Assembly: GCA_000697055.1 (NCBI GenBank)
Contig: JNDT01001683.1
Location: 1 to 64,000, forward strand
Length of the DNA stretch: 64,000 bases
Origin: Saksenaea vasiformis B4078
Taxonomy: Eukaryota > Mucoromycota > Mucoromycetes > Mucorales > Saksenaeaceae
Direction: 5' to 3'
Made by a program: the position numbers and the translations under genes. A model generated the notes under the pieces. The model saw only the letters and a program-made list of their open reading frames with translations, made no database searches and was not told the origin of the DNA. This document shows positions 50,362 to 63,411 of this stretch, one piece after another (position 1 is the stretch's first letter; each line of letters starts with the position of its first letter).

Positions 50362-51016
50362 GGTGGAAGAAAAGGAAGTACAAAATACACATCAGGTGCT
50401 GTCTTTTAATTTTTGTCTGCGGAAAAAGTCACGCATTCAGCATCAGACGCTTTGGAGCAAACCAGTGTGTCCCTTAATCTCGAAAGTGGGAGTTGTCCAT
50501 CGCATTGTTTACTTAAACTGACAGATGTTTAAAATAAAAATCAACCTAGTCCATCTAAAGGAATGAAAACTAGCTTAATATCTTCAGTCGTCTTTTTTGA
50601 CTCTTCGATTTCTCGTCCTTTGTCTTTGATCGACTTTACTAGCCCTATAAATTCTTTATCCTCACGTGGTTGGAAAAAGGAATAGCAAGTTTGGTAGTAG
50701 TTTTTTATGTCGAGTATTTGCACATAACGGTTTACGACATTCCCTACTCTCATGAAATACCTGCGCAAAAGGGGATGCTCTTACTGGTACAATGGGCTTT
50801 CTTCTCTTCTGCAAATCATCGAATAATGAACCAAATAGTATCCATTGTGGAGAATGCATCCGAGTGATCAACAGGACTTCGCGTGGGCAATGTCAAGTCA
50901 AGGAGAACAAAAGGCACAAATGGCCTTTGATCCAGACGTCATCAGATTAGAACTCCGAAAAGAGCCAGGTATTTTTTTTTGCTCCAAAAACACCGCAATA
51001 ACCTTAGAGCACTACC
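50362..51016. other. divergent region with a possible small minus-strand gene
   Basis: A minus frame at 50541-50768 reads RYVQILDIKNYYQTCYSFFQ and ends IKLVFIPLDGLG at a stop. An acceptor-like GCGCAG lies before it. Upstream candidate starts (MHSPQWILFG at about 50859, or MDTIW) join it only through a 24-nt intron or a weak donor. It may be a small conserved gene of about 75 residues, but I could not identify it. Confidence 0.3.
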
Positions 51017-51534
51017 ATGTCAGCCGCGGTTAAGAAATTGCTCCCAAGAACGAACAATGGCACAGGCGCATTTGTGCTCCAATGCAGACGATTAGTGTTT
51101 AATTACTGTGAACACTGGGGTAGCAATAAGGGAATGGTGTAGGTTTCTCGAAGCTCGCTGGGAAAACAAACAACTAATGCTTCTGTTAGCGAATACATTA
51201 AGAAAGATCTTGCCAACTTTGCTCGAGAAAACCCTCAGATCGAAATCGTTGTTCAACCTAGACCAGGCCATCATCCTGTTGTTCGAGGCTACTACTGTAC
51301 GGATACGCAACCCAGCATAAACTTGTCTCTAATTCATGTTCTTTAGTGAACGGACGTGACAAGGTTGTTTGCACACGTAACCTGCCACCAAGTCAAATTG
51401 CGCAGAAAGTGCAATTGCTCCGAGACTCGAGCGGCGAGAAATTGAAGCTTTTGGCTAAGAAACCCGTCATTTCAACAACGGAGAGTGTTCGCGGCATTTG
51501 GTCGCCTTTCCACACAAACCCTCACACCATCTAG
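51017..51534 (+). CDS. mitochondrial large-subunit ribosomal protein mL43 (MRPL51/L51)
   Basis: Three exons, 51017-51138, 51190-51296 and 51347-51534, give 138 residues. The L51/S25/CI-B8 thioredoxin-like fold is recognised from GTGAFVLQCRRLVFNYCEHW, GSNKGMVEYIKKDLANFARE, NPQIEIVVQPRPGHHPVVRG and NGRDKVVCTRNLPPSQIAQK. The fungal-type tail KPVISTTESVRGIWSPF completes it. mL43 is a structural protein of the mitochondrial 54S subunit. The N-terminus (MSAAVKKLLPRTNN) is short and basic, as expected for a mitoribosomal protein without a long presequence. It converges on the BCKDH E2 gene, with 317 bp between stops. Confidence 0.94.
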
Positions 51535-51851
51535 AACTACCGATCTCACGTACTTAGCGCCTCAAAAATTTGTAAATTTGTTCACTAATAGATGTTCGTC
51601 GACTCTATTCGTTTCGTAACTTCATTGGTAAGAAGTGTAACTTTTTTTGTATGTACAAAAAGGGGTCAGCCAAGGTAAAATCCCAAGAACGTACGTATGA
51701 TCAATTAACCGGCACGGGTTGTTTCATGATGGGAGTCAAGCATTACGACGTTTTCTTTTTGGGGCTCAGGATATAAAACGTATATTTCAAGCCATGCTTT
51801 CTTCTTTTTAATCTAAGTGGTGCAGTCTTTTCTACATGGGCTAGCTCGTTT

Positions 51852-53476
51852 TTAACGAAGTTCACTGGCCAACAATGCAGGGTTCTCTATCAGATTTTTC
51901 CAATGGTTGCCAAAGCGAGCGATTGTTGCACCATCAATGATACGATGATCTGCGGACCAGCTAATTGGCATCACTTGTTTTGCAACGATATTGCCATTTT
52001 CGTCAAACCGTGGCAATGTTTGCATTCGACCTAGAGCCACAATAGCTAGTTCAGATGAAATGATTACTGGGTTTGCATAGGTGCCACCAATGGTTCCAAT
52101 ATTCGACATGGAGATTGTGCCTCCTTGAAGATCTGCAGGAGGGATAGCATTCTTTCTACCAAGTTCTGTAAGCCTGTGAATTTCCGCTGCAATTTCGAAG
52201 ATAGTTTTGTTTTGCACATCCTTCACGTTTGGCACGATCAATCCTTGAGGGGTATCCATTGCTATGCCAACATTATGGGATGTTCGATAGTGAAGCTTGA
52301 CCGAGTTCACGTTGCTCTGGTCTCCAACCAAAGAAGCATTCATAAGCGGATAGCGGGTCAAAGCGATAGAGAGACACTTGACAAAGATGGGAAGGTAGGA
52401 CATCTTGGTAAAGGCAAAGTGACCTGGATGATCAGCAATATAGCGGTTCAGTGCCGCACGATATTCTGTCGTTGCATTCAGCTCAATATCATCCTTATAG
52501 CCCAACTGTGGAATGGCAAGCGATTTCGTCATGGACTTAAACATGGCCTTCTGAATAGCTGTCAAGCCCTCAGAACGGTCAGTGGATGCAGTCAATGGTG
52601 TTGTTGATTGAGCATGGATATCTACAGAAGGGGATATCGTGTGAATAGGCCGCTATATCACACAATGCTTTCTACTTGCCTTGTTTTTGGGATGTGAAGG
52701 CCAGCACATCTTCCTTCAGGATACGACCGCTCTCTCCCGTACCACGCACTTGCGACAAATCAACCTCTTTTTCCTTTGCAATCCGCCTAACAGCTGGCGT
52801 TGCCAATACGCCTGTTGTATCCTTGGATTCCTGAGAGGCTACCTTTACCTCTTTCACCGGTGCGCTTGCCTGGGGCGCTTCTTGCACTGGCGCCTGTGTT
52901 TCTGCTGCTGGCACTACATCACCGCCGTCCGTCTCAATATCAACAAGAGGCTGCCCCACCTTGGCGATATCATTCACTTTGTGGTGTAATTTCAACACCT
53001 TTCCAGCAAAACGTGATGTAATTTCAACAGATGCCTTGTCAGATTGCACCTCGCAGATCTTATCAAATTCTGCCACGGTGGATCCTGGCTCCACAAACCT
53101 AAGGGAGCCCGTTACCATCTCCCTTTTACCCACCATTGGATATCGCTTACCATTGGATTACCTCACATTCAGTAATACCTTCACCAATATCAGCAAGCAA
53201 AAACGGTGTAACAGCTTTTGCAAAGCTTGTACTATGCAGATATCGGGCAGCATGGAAGGTGTGATTCAAGTTACGTAAAGATGGTGTAGTATGTCGTCGA
53301 GCGGAAGGCAGTAATAGACCTGGTTGCTTTAGTTCTTGTTATAAGCGGATGGCTATAACATTTTACGATTAAAATACCGTGAGAAAAACTCGATGCGTAT
53401 CGGGTCTCCAAAGGGTTGCCTTCACTGCGGAAGCAGCTCGCGAAATACGTAAATGTGAGATGGCTCTGGCATGCAT
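51852..53476 (-). CDS. branched-chain alpha-keto acid dehydrogenase E2 (lipoamide acyltransferase)
   Basis: Four exons on the minus strand, 53476-53378, 53326-53151, 53098-52680 and 52621-51852, give 487 residues. An Arg/Ser-rich mitochondrial presequence (MHARAISHLRISRAASAVKA) leads to the lipoyl domain: LADIGEGITECEVIQW, then CEVQSDKASVEITSRF with the lipoylated Lys in DKA. The peripheral-subunit-binding domain is ATPAVRRIAKEKEVDLSQVR, GTGESGRILKEDV. The catalytic core has GIAMDTPQGLIVPNV, GGTISMSNIGTIGGTYANPV and the active-site SADHRIIDGA. The IGEGI and SADHRIIDGAT forms favour branched-chain E2 over pyruvate or 2-oxoglutarate E2. It transfers acyl groups to CoA in Val/Leu/Ile breakdown. 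Intron 3 appears to be GC-AG, with donor AG|GCAAGT; the nearby GT donor breaks the frame. Confidence 0.93.
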
Positions 53477-56084
53477 GGTGAAATCCTAATTTTTACGACT
53501 GGGTTAATCTTCCATTTGACATCCATGACGAAAAGGGAAAACTCACACACAACAGTGGAGGAAGAAAAGAAACGGAAGGAATCCAAAAAGACCAACAAAG
53601 CCAGAAGTATCAAAAATGCGTGGGAAAGTTCCTTTGCGAAAAAGGAAACTTGCATCAGCGCGATTTGAATATCAAATTCGCACATCCAACGCGTTATCTC
53701 TCAAAACTTATACCTTTTCAATGCCCCTGTTATCGAAAGACACCATCATCATTTAACTAAACAGAGTGGTTTTTCCTTACGTTTCTTTCCTACAGAATCC
53801 TTACACAGGAATAGACATCTCATAACCTCTTTTTTTCTTCTTGTTCTTCTTCTTTTAGAAAAGAAACAAACTACTGTCTAACCAAGTAGTTCAATATTAG
53901 ATAGCATCTTTCCCACGGACCAGAGATAAGACAATAGTGACAATGCTGGTGTGGTTTATTGCGACAAAATGTGACTTTATTATTGCTCTTCTCGTGCTGC
54001 AGGAGGACCACAAGGTCGAAGCATTTTCTAGGCCACAATTCAGTACGATGGTTCCGTGAGGTGATATAGTAAAGAGACTCACCTGCATAAGTTTGTGCTT
54101 GACGCGGGCCTTACTTTCGTTCTCTGCTACTGCGAAGTAAGATAGTAACTGATTATGACCGATGAACGAAGCATAGCTGTCTCTGTGCTGATTTGTCATC
54201 CACTCGCTATGAACATGTAAGCGGACATTCCATGGCGATGCATTCCATCTTACTATTTGATCGTATCTGCGTGACCGGTTCCAACATATTTCGATTGCAC
54301 TACATTGGTGGTGTTAACAAAGCTTTCGCAAGCATCGAGTTTTACTTACAATGCTCGATCTGACTGTTGATGTTGAAACGATCCTTTTGAAATCGGGTTA
54401 GTTAAGAATGAAAATGTCCATTTGTTGCTTTACCATGACGAACGGAACAGTGATTCCGATTATGAATGTTTGAAATTTCCTTCAGACAGCTTCCACACGT
54501 GATAACTGCGGGGCGAAAATTTCACGGCGGTAAAATATTTGTCCGACCTCACTTATGCCACGAAATCCAGCCTTGCACGATTAATCCGATACAAGAAACC
54601 TCGCTTTAGTACTCTCCAGCTGGCCTCAATAGCCATCATATTATTTCCAGAAGTCACGCGATTAGAGATAGAACTACGAGCGCGTTGGTCCCATTTTTCT
54701 TGTGTATCCATGATCGGTACAGGTAAATTCATGCATCAGGAAACTGTTGTGGCCGGCGGTGATTATAGACCCTATCGTTGTATCTCACTGGATCCATATA
54801 CGACGCGTGCAACCACTATTGTGGTGTAGATTAGTAGTGGTTGAGATCACTGTACACTTTTTGTATAAACGGTATTGTTAAATTTCCGTGAAGCGTAGCG
54901 TCATCGCTGCAGAAGTAATACTATGCTCAGTCAATCACTGTACCACTTACGTCAAGATGAGCAATTGCAACAGTTTTCTTCTCATCTCTGCATATAAAAT
55001 GATATTGAAACCATCTCTTAATATACTCTTTGGTCCTTTGGTATGTTCTTTTTGTAACGCGCTATTCGATGTGCTTTCTTACTCTTTTCGTGATCTATAG
55101 GTGTCGGATAAGCAGCGCAATCTAACTGCAAGCTTCAAAGCACGCAGAGCAGGCCACATCATTGGACCAACTGAGAGCCCATAAGAAAAATGGGCTGGGC
55201 CTACACGCCTGTTCGGGTGCCCAGGTATGGATTACAGTCAATCGCAGATTCCAACGATTAATTTTATCCCGTGAAATTTTCGCGGTCCGTAGGACACCTG
55301 GAGCTCAAATCCTGCCTCTGTGAACCATCGGCGCAACTTTAGCGAAAGGGGATTTGCCTTCGGACACACTAGACGCCGTATTATCTACGGTGATACATGT
55401 GGGTGAACTATAAGAAGGCAGGCATCCATGTCATATACGATAATTTTCTGAATGTAAGCCAAATGTTAGTCAGTCAAGATCAATAGATATCTGCCGACAG
55501 GCCATAGTTTTTTCGAAGCCTATACGCCATCCTGTAGTCCAGATGGATATCTAAACAAATATAATGAAATATTTAGTTGTGGGTTAAGGCACTGAGAAGT
55601 ATTGAATTTCTGGAGGTAGAATTATAGTCATTTTACGCTGATCCGGGTATTCGCGCATGGATTACCTGGTTACATGCATTGAATGGTTCATTGCGGTAAG
55701 TTATCACAGTAATCCAAGCAAGGCTCGCAATATAATAGGCGCATGAATCAACTTTTTACTACTTTGAATTGTGTTTGAATATTTGTATAAGATCATTCAT
55801 GTCTTTTGGTCCACTATCTAGACCCACGTTTGTTAAAAAAAAAGAAATTGACTGATTGCCAATGCCGACCATCACTTCTTCTTTTTTTTATCACACCGCT
55901 TTATGATGCAAGAGACGAAATATGTTCGTTAATCGATCGAACAGTAATATACGCTGGTACAAGATCGGTTGTGGTACGCGATCTGTTGAAACTAGGTCTA
56001 GCTATCACAAAGCAAAAAGAAAAAGAATGGACTGGGAAAGAGAAACGTCTCTCAATTGGAGTAGTCTACAGTTGAATTACCATT
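53477..56084. other. gene-poor stretch
   Basis: Upstream region of BCKDH E2 followed by non-coding DNA. Frames such as 53897-54199 (-) and 54539-54829 (+, beginning SDLTYATKSSLARLIRYKKP) have no recognisable domain. The second has a run of about 95 codons and could be a decayed or lineage-specific ORF. No RNA gene or repeat array was found. Confidence 0.4.
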
Positions 56085-56621
56085 TTAAAAGACGAACATG
56101 CAAGTATAAACCTCGTTCGCTAACACAGCAAATGGCATGTACAGAATTGGCGAGAACTTGTCGTCGGTGCTGCTCTTTCTGGGTGTATATGATCTCAATA
56201 GATTGCGAGCATTAGCAGCACGTCCGTTCGTTAGGCTGTTCAAACGAGACGGGCGACCGACGTCCGCTGTCTTCACTTCGCCTTCGACCTTTACGCCTTG
56301 AACAAGCTTTTTTCAGTATCGCTTTGATACTATTCAGCCTTCGTGTATATGGTTCTTTGTTCGATTTTCTCTCAGCAACTTGCAATCCCTCCAAACCTTC
56401 ATCAGCTTTCTTGATCATGTTCTCCAGATATTTACTGTACTATCACAAACCTTTTGTCTTTTATAGATCTTGTTTATTGGCTCTGACGAATTATTATACT
56501 TCCATTTCAAGATTGCTGACATTGTCTTCATGTTGGGTTCCTTTGAGAGACCAAGCTGATTCTTCGCCCAAGTTGAGAGCTCTGGGAGTGTTGCCTGTGG
56601 TTTTTTTTCTTTTAAATCCAT
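56085..56621 (-). pseudogene. decayed transposase-like fragment with helix-turn-helix
   Basis: Three overlapping minus frames (56415-56621, 56212-56418 and 56085-56276) lie end to end with frameshifts or stops between them. The first reads LPELSTWAKNQLGLSKEPNM followed by KTMSAILK. That matches the pattern of the N-terminal HTH of CENP-B/pogo/Tigger-type transposases (L..WA...FGL...P...TIS.IL). The third contains GRPSRLNSL, a GRP-like AT-hook or HTH piece. No catalytic DDE residues or terminal inverted repeats were identified. I read it as the remnant of a DNA transposon; the exact superfamily is uncertain. Confidence 0.4.
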
Positions 56622-59600
56622 ATCGCATTGCGTTGCTCACTGACCACAGCTACATTCTTTGGCGGCATCGCGGAAAATGATGACAAACAGAGTGGTCAAT
56701 AGCTGTATTTATTTATAGGTCCATTGATAAATTGCTAAACCATGACCCAATAACTGTTAATTTTTGCATGAATCTGTAAAAGTCTGCAATGTAATGACCC
56801 CATTTCGTACGTAGGGGTTGCTCTCGTCGGTGTCTGTATGACGGCTCTATGGCTCACAGCCTAGTTCTTTCTCGGAAGATTTTGCCACATATGCTGAATG
56901 AAACAGTTCCCCGCGATATTCAAGTATATCGCAAGGAACCAAGAGTCGCATATTAGATGGAGAAGGCTTACTGTACCGGCCGTACTAATAAGTTGGCAAG
57001 GCCACAAGTACTAGTTACTTTCATGCAGAGTCACCTAATCATTTGTAGTCTTGTAAACGCTAGTTCATGTTCTCGATGTCAATTGTTTATTGCATGCGCG
57101 CGATAGTTCAGCGTCTCTTATATGAGTTATGATGAATCCGTATTTAGGGAACATGGTTGTATTCACTCGGCTTTTCCTATAAATCTCTGCCTCGGTTGCT
57201 CCACCACCCGTTCCAAGACGTCTGGTACATCCTCGTCGATACAATCCAGCTGGTGCGTTTTTTATGTTCCTCAAAGATTCTTTCAGGTCCTTTTCTGTAT
57301 CATTTGACCCACTGTGTGACATATGAACATGTATTTCAAGTAATTCGAAACAGCAAACGATGCTCAAACAACAGCTTGAAGGATTCCACTTTGTCCTGAT
57401 CTGCTGTGGCGTCTGGTTACGCTTGATCGGTATTTAGCCCTTTGCGACATCGATCCTGGTCTATGCACCGTTTTCTATTTACGTGGCGTCTCTCTTGTTG
57501 TCTCCGCCTGAGGTGGTTTGGAAAAGCACTGTGTATGACCAACACGTTTCATGACCGTACTGCAATATGATCTGTGGATTCTCGTCTGCCATACTCGTCG
57601 ATATACGAGCCTTCTCCATCTTCGTACACATGCCCATTATGAAATAGCTTTCAGTGCGATTGTGATAAAATAAAGATTCGGACCGACGGCGCTGGTGCAA
57701 TTTATATAACCTGGAAGGACACTGACGCTTGTGCAACCACACGTCCTGGAAATGCGACATCTGGTCTGCCAGATTGCGACGCCTGCTTTTAGAGGCTTTG
57801 CCGTTCATCCTCGGTTACCTGTGCCTTCAATTTGTACTAAGTGCGACTCTCTTTTTCCGGGGACTTGTGTATCTGATCCACAAAATAGCTTATCTCCCGT
57901 TTCCTTTTTCAATCGCGATAAAGAAGCCATAAAATAGCAACTGACTGTTCCAAAAATTTCTTTGATATAAATCGGTTCATACCAAGTAGGGGAAATAGCT
58001 AGAGGCATATACGATAATAACAGGACGGGATTCAACCGTACTACAAATGATCTTGATAATTCAAGACATGACCGACCACAGAATCGTAGAGCTTTTTTAC
58101 TCATAGCCTAAGCTCGAGTGGAACCGAAAAAGCATTCGTAGTGGAGCCACAATAATAATTTTTATCTCATGACACGCATCCCACAAAAATGAGATCTTTG
58201 GAAAGATCACCGTCAATGTCCATATTTCCATCGATTGATCGTGCTCAACCAGCAACAGAAGCAGAATGCAATGTTAGTTATACCTAGCAAGTCTCGAAAG
58301 AACTCTGGGCGGAGGATATACCAAGACGATGAAGCGGTACAAAGGTAACGCTTTTGACGAGACAAAGCATGAACCACACGATGACAGGAGGCAAAAAATT
58401 GGATAGAGACAGCCCATGTTAGGGAATAATTCCTCCAAAACGGGCTCTCAGTGCGTGGAAAATGATAAGGTAGACAAGTCATCAACCGTGTCAGATGACA
58501 TGGCTACACATCCAAAAACAAAAGTGTCAAAAAAAGGAAAAAGAGAAAAAAAAGTTGTCGTTAAAAAAGCAAGAGGAGTACGAGCGAAGAGTGCATCGCG
58601 CAGCAGTACCACTTTATCGTCTTACACATCTCGTGTCCGAAACCCAGATTCTGAAAATTGGGTACCTTCTGTAATGACCTATCTGCAGTTCAATGCAATG
58701 GTACTGCAAACCACAACAGTTGATACGACGCCTGTCGAAAAGGTAACTGACCAATGTAGATGACACCAATCTCTGCTGAAACGTGGTGTCGTACCGAAAT
58801 CTTTTCTTGCACGTATATCATGTTCAGAAGAAATGCTACATTGAAAAAGTTTACTCGTCCTACCAAGAAGTAGTTTGGACGTTACCCAACAAAAATACAA
58901 GGTTCGAGAACCATGAGAAACTGTTCCGATGATACGATCAGTCAAGCATCAGGAGCATTGATGGAATGGAATGGAAAAAAAAAGTCGTATCATTGGATTT
59001 CTTATTTCGCACGCATGCTGACATTCACAAGTGGTGTAAGAATAGAAGTGAAAAAAATTTCTTAAACAAGGAATATAGCGACGTGGACAGTTACAAGCAG
59101 TAGGAGCCACAGTTCATAACGTCATGTTCTTTCTAAGCATCATTATCTAGGCCCTGGTTTAACTTAGGGATGTTACCACTGTAATTGGGAAACAGGGTTC
59201 GAACACAAGTCAGATGGCTCACATCATCGTGCTTGTGCAACATACCAAGAACTTAACTGAACTGTACAGACATCTGCAGAGTGATTTCATCTGTTCGAAG
59301 AACAGGTTTTTCGATTCAGGCACGTTCTAGAAAATGTTGTATTTCAACGCTAAAATTTCATTATGTGGAGAGCTCCTGAACCGATAACAATGCGGAGAAA
59401 TGCACAGGAGAACAAAGAAAAAGCATACAACCATGCATCTTATTCGGCATGTTTTCTTTTCTTTTTCTCAAGAAGACGTGGCGTCTGTGTTTTCTCACGA
59501 TGTTAATGTATGGTATTTTTTCCTTTTTGTTCCATTTTCTTTTTCCTCTACGTAAATTCGGCAGCTAACCGAAAGATTGTTTATTGTTTGCATTACCATG

Positions 59601-60676
59601 CTTTTGCGAAGAAATCTGTCTTGATATCATATGTTTCTGAAACAAATAAAGTCCAAACACATCACTTGCAGTATGTTTCTTTTACCAACTCTCCGGGTTG
59701 TGGTAATGAACATGTTAAGCTCATGATGATGAGGAAGCTCGCTTTCTCCTTTTTTTTCTTTCTTTTTTTAACGAATAAAGAGCCGGGTTGATCTACGAAC
59801 CTTCAATGTTGTACAAATACGAATCTAATTCTCATTGTTAGGGAAAAACGCCTAACTGGGCAGAAAGAAAGAAATGCCATCTCTACAGTTGCTCTATTTT
59901 CCATTTTTTACCTAAGCTAAAATTTTTATGAACTGACATGACAACCTAAAGAGGTCTCGGTTATTTCTTTGAAAAACCGCGATTGGAGGTAGTACGTAGT
60001 TGCAGAATTTGTATATAGAGAAAAACATAGAACATTGTCTCGTGAAGCATTGAATTTGCTTTAAACGGAGTAACTATCCAAGTTAAGTAATATGTATCGT
60101 TTTTGTATGTACATGACCCTAGAAAAACCTTAGATGGAGACAAATAGGGAAAAATTCTAAATGCTCTGGCGCCTGACACAAAGAATATCTCGGTCTCTCT
60201 AAGAACCAATCATGTCCATGTCTGTTTCCGATTACGGGCGACACAAACTTCAAGGGTCGCTTAATGCATCCTCCTATGGATGCTACTTTATGAGCACCTC
60301 TTAGAAAATGGAAGCCTGTATAGAGAAACGCGATCATTATGAAGAAATTCGCGAAAGGTTCTTAGCACATGGCGGTTGAACATTGATGTCTAAATGTGGA
60401 AATTTCGTTACAAAATAAGTCAAGTCACTTTGCTGATAATGAAAAAAGATACGATGGCGACACACCGGATAACCAATTTATCAAGTTTACTCCATGATGC
60501 AGAAAAAAAAGAAAAATAAAAAAAAATTAGGGTTTGTGGAACTTGGTTCTTGCTCCGTTGAAGGAGTAATACCCGCTTGGCCTGGGCGTTTGCATAAAAA
60601 GAGATCGGTGTGTCCCTATCGCCCCTTTTCTCTCACTTTTTTCCTCACTTTTTTTTATTTACCTTCTCAATTCACT
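56622..60676. other. gene-poor stretch with unassigned ORFs and the OPT promoter
   Basis: Minus frames at 57065-57367, 57479-57808 and 57805-58104 and a plus frame at 58416-58763 exceed 90 codons. The plus frame is very basic (KVSKKGKREKKVVVKKARGV) and ends at a GTAACT that could be a donor. None shows a domain I recognise. Stops between adjacent minus frames suggest decay. From 59.0 to 60.4 kb nothing stands out. A TATA-like ATAAAAA near 60595 precedes the OPT gene. Confidence 0.4.
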
Positions 60677-63121
60677 ATGACAGCCTCCGTTGCTGAGAAT
60701 CGGAGTGATGTCGTCCATGAACATGTTGAAGAACACGTAACAGATAATGGAACAACCACAAAAGTCGAATACAGCGAGAAGTTCGGTGAAGCTTATGATT
60801 TCGAACCCGTGCAAACACATGGTGAAAATGAAGAAGACTCACCTATCGAAGAAGTGCGAGCTGTCGTGCCAAAGTAAGTCCTTTTCTATATGACATTTTC
60901 CCATGTCTCTGACTTTGATCTCTTTGGCCAGCACGGACGACCCTACATTGCCCGTCTACACCTTCCGTATGTGGTTCCTGGGACTTGTTTTCAGTTGTTG
61001 TTTAGCCTTTGTCAACCAGTTCTTCTGGTACAGAAAACAAGCCATGAGTTTGACACCGCTGGTGGTCCAGTTAGTGTCATTTCCTGTCGGTAGACTTATG
61101 GAACGAATCATCCCCAAATCTCGCTTTTTCAACCCCGGTCCCTTCAACATGAAAGAGCACGTACTGATCACTGCCATGGCCAATTGCTGTGCAAACACTG
61201 CCTATGCTGTCGATATCATTACTATCCAAAGGTTGTTTTACAAGGAAGATCTCGGATGGGGAGGTGGTCTCCTCTTGATCTGGACTACCCAGTTAATTGG
61301 TTTCGGTATGGCCGGCGTCCTCCGACCTTACCTTGTCTATCCCTCTTCCATGGTTTGGCCCACGAACTTGGCCAATATCTCTCTTTTCCGTTCATTCCAC
61401 ATTCCCGATAATAACTGGACCGGCCCTTCCCGTTTCAAATGGTTCTCTTACTGTTTTATCGCCATGTTTGTTTACTACTGGATTCCAGGATACCTCTTCC
61501 AAGTACTGGCCTACTTCAGGTAAAAAGAAAAAAAAAGGCGAAAGGAAACAAATGCCTAGTTCATGTAGACTCACCTTTTTTTTTTTAATGTATTAGCTGG
61601 GCTTGTTGGATCAATCCAAGTAACCAGCGTCTTGCTCAAGTGACTAGCAGTTTCAACGGCATGGGTGTCCTTGCTATTTCCTTCGACTGGCAGACCATCG
61701 TTTCTTTCCTTCAGTCACCCTTGCTTGTTCCATGGTGGGCTATCGGCAACATTGCAGTCGGTTTTGTCATTGTTGCCTGGGTCTTCGTGCCTGCAGTCTA
61801 CTACAGCAATCTGTGGAATACGCAGCGGTTCCCTATTATCACGCAACACTTGTTCGATAAATACGGCGACCGTTGGAATAACTCCAAAGTGCTGACACCC
61901 GAAAACATTTTGGATGAAGCCAAGTACGCAGAGTATGGCCCTGTATACATGACCGGTTTCTTTGCTTTTACCTATGGCATTATGTTTGCTGGTGTGACCT
62001 CCGTCCTGACCCATACGTTCTTGCACCATCGTGAAGACATCGTACGTCAATTCAGAGCTTCCCGTACAGAAGACGAAGATATCCATCGCAAATTGATGCG
62101 CGCTTATCCCGAAGTACCTAGCTGGTGGTACTATTCCACTTTCCTTATTTCCTTCGGTGTCTCTTTCGCTGTCATCTACTGCTGGCCAATCCACCTGCCC
62201 TGGTGGGCTATGATTCTTGCCATCGCCATCCCTGCTGTCTTTGTTCTGCCCATCGGTATTATCCAGGCCATTACCAACCAGCAACCCGGTTTGAACGTCG
62301 TCACTGAATTCATCATTGGTTACGCGTTACCTGGCTACCCTATTGCCAACGTGACATTCAAGACCTATGGTTACATTTCCATGTTCCAATGTCTCACCTT
62401 TGTCAGTGATCTTAAACTCGGCCATTACTGTAAAATCCCACCGAGAGCCATGTTCCACGTTCAAATGATCGGCACCGCTATTGCTGGCGTGGTGAACTTG
62501 GCTACTGCCCGCTGGTTGATGGACTATATCCCCAACATCTGTACAGAGGCAGCCGACCCTTTCAGCTGTCCCAACGCACAGACCTTCTTCTCCGCCTCTG
62601 TCGTCTGGGGTGCCATCGGCCCAGGCAAGATGTTCGGCCCTGACTCGCCTTATCGCCCCATGCTCTGGTTCTTCCTTATTGGTTTCCTCCTACCCATCCC
62701 CTTCTACTATCTCGGCAAGAAGTATCCCAACACTTGGCTCAAGTATGTCCACATTCCTCTGATGTTCAATGCCACCGGTATGATGCCTCCAGCCATGCCA
62801 ATCAACTTCTCCATGTGGTGCGCAGCTGGTTTCGTCTTTATGTACTGGATCCGAAAATACCGCCATGAATGGTGGATCAAGTACAACTATGTCACATCCG
62901 CAGCATTTGATTCAGGTAAAACAACTCTTTCTCGTAAGAAAGATCCAACTAAATGCCCATTTCTATTTTTTTCTTTCCCTTTAGGTGTTGCTATATGTGC
63001 ATTGGTAATCTTTGGTGTCTCCATGCATCATGATCCGCCAAAATGGTGGGGAAATGGTGCAGGTTCCACATTCGTGGACCACTGTGACCTTGCAGCTGTC
63101 AATATGACCCATATCGGTTAA
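60677..63121 (+). CDS. OPT-family oligopeptide transporter
   Basis: Four exons, 60677-60873, 60932-61519, 61597-62915 and 62985-63121, give 746 residues, within the usual 650-900 range. The acidic N-terminus is followed by TDDPTLPVYTFRMWFLGLVF, a typical OPT entry. The signature NPGPFNMKEHVLITAMANCC is present, as is SDLKLGHYCKIPPRAMFHVQ. About 14-16 hydrophobic segments are visible. Members of the peptide (PT) branch import tetra- and pentapeptides or glutathione with protons; the NPG and KIPPR motifs place this protein there rather than in the yellow-stripe branch. Codon use is C-ending-rich like the amino-acid transporter, suggesting strong expression. The start follows a CT-rich leader. 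Confidence 0.93.
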
Positions 63122-63411
63122 CGGAGGAATTGCCCCGAGAACCTATCTATTTTTCTTTTACTCTTCAAACTGTACAATGTATACTCCATAATGGTTTATT
63201 TTCTTTCTTTTCTTCTTCTAATGTCTGTTTTACCTTTCTATCTTTTTCAAGATGTGTAGCGTTATATTTCCTTTTTTTTTTAAAAAAGAACAAACAAACC
63301 GACATCTTTTTCTTCGCATGCCGGCGTGTCGAAAAAAAAAAACACATTAAACTAGTCCAAAAATATTATCTCTTTTTCTATATTTACATCATTTGCATAT
63401 TTTGTGTGTTT

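Noticed and set aside
50760..50783. 24-nt intron in the small minus-strand gene near mL43
   Set aside because: Far shorter than any other intron in the window, so the join is not credible without transcript proof.
52125..52607. 160-codon plus-strand ORF
   Set aside because: Antisense of the BCKDH E2 catalytic exon.
59200..59215. Second tRNA B-box-like GGTTCGAAC
   Set aside because: Flanking bases do not form a T-stem and no A-box lies upstream.
61715..62284. 189-codon minus-strand ORF
   Set aside because: Antisense shadow of the OPT transporter.
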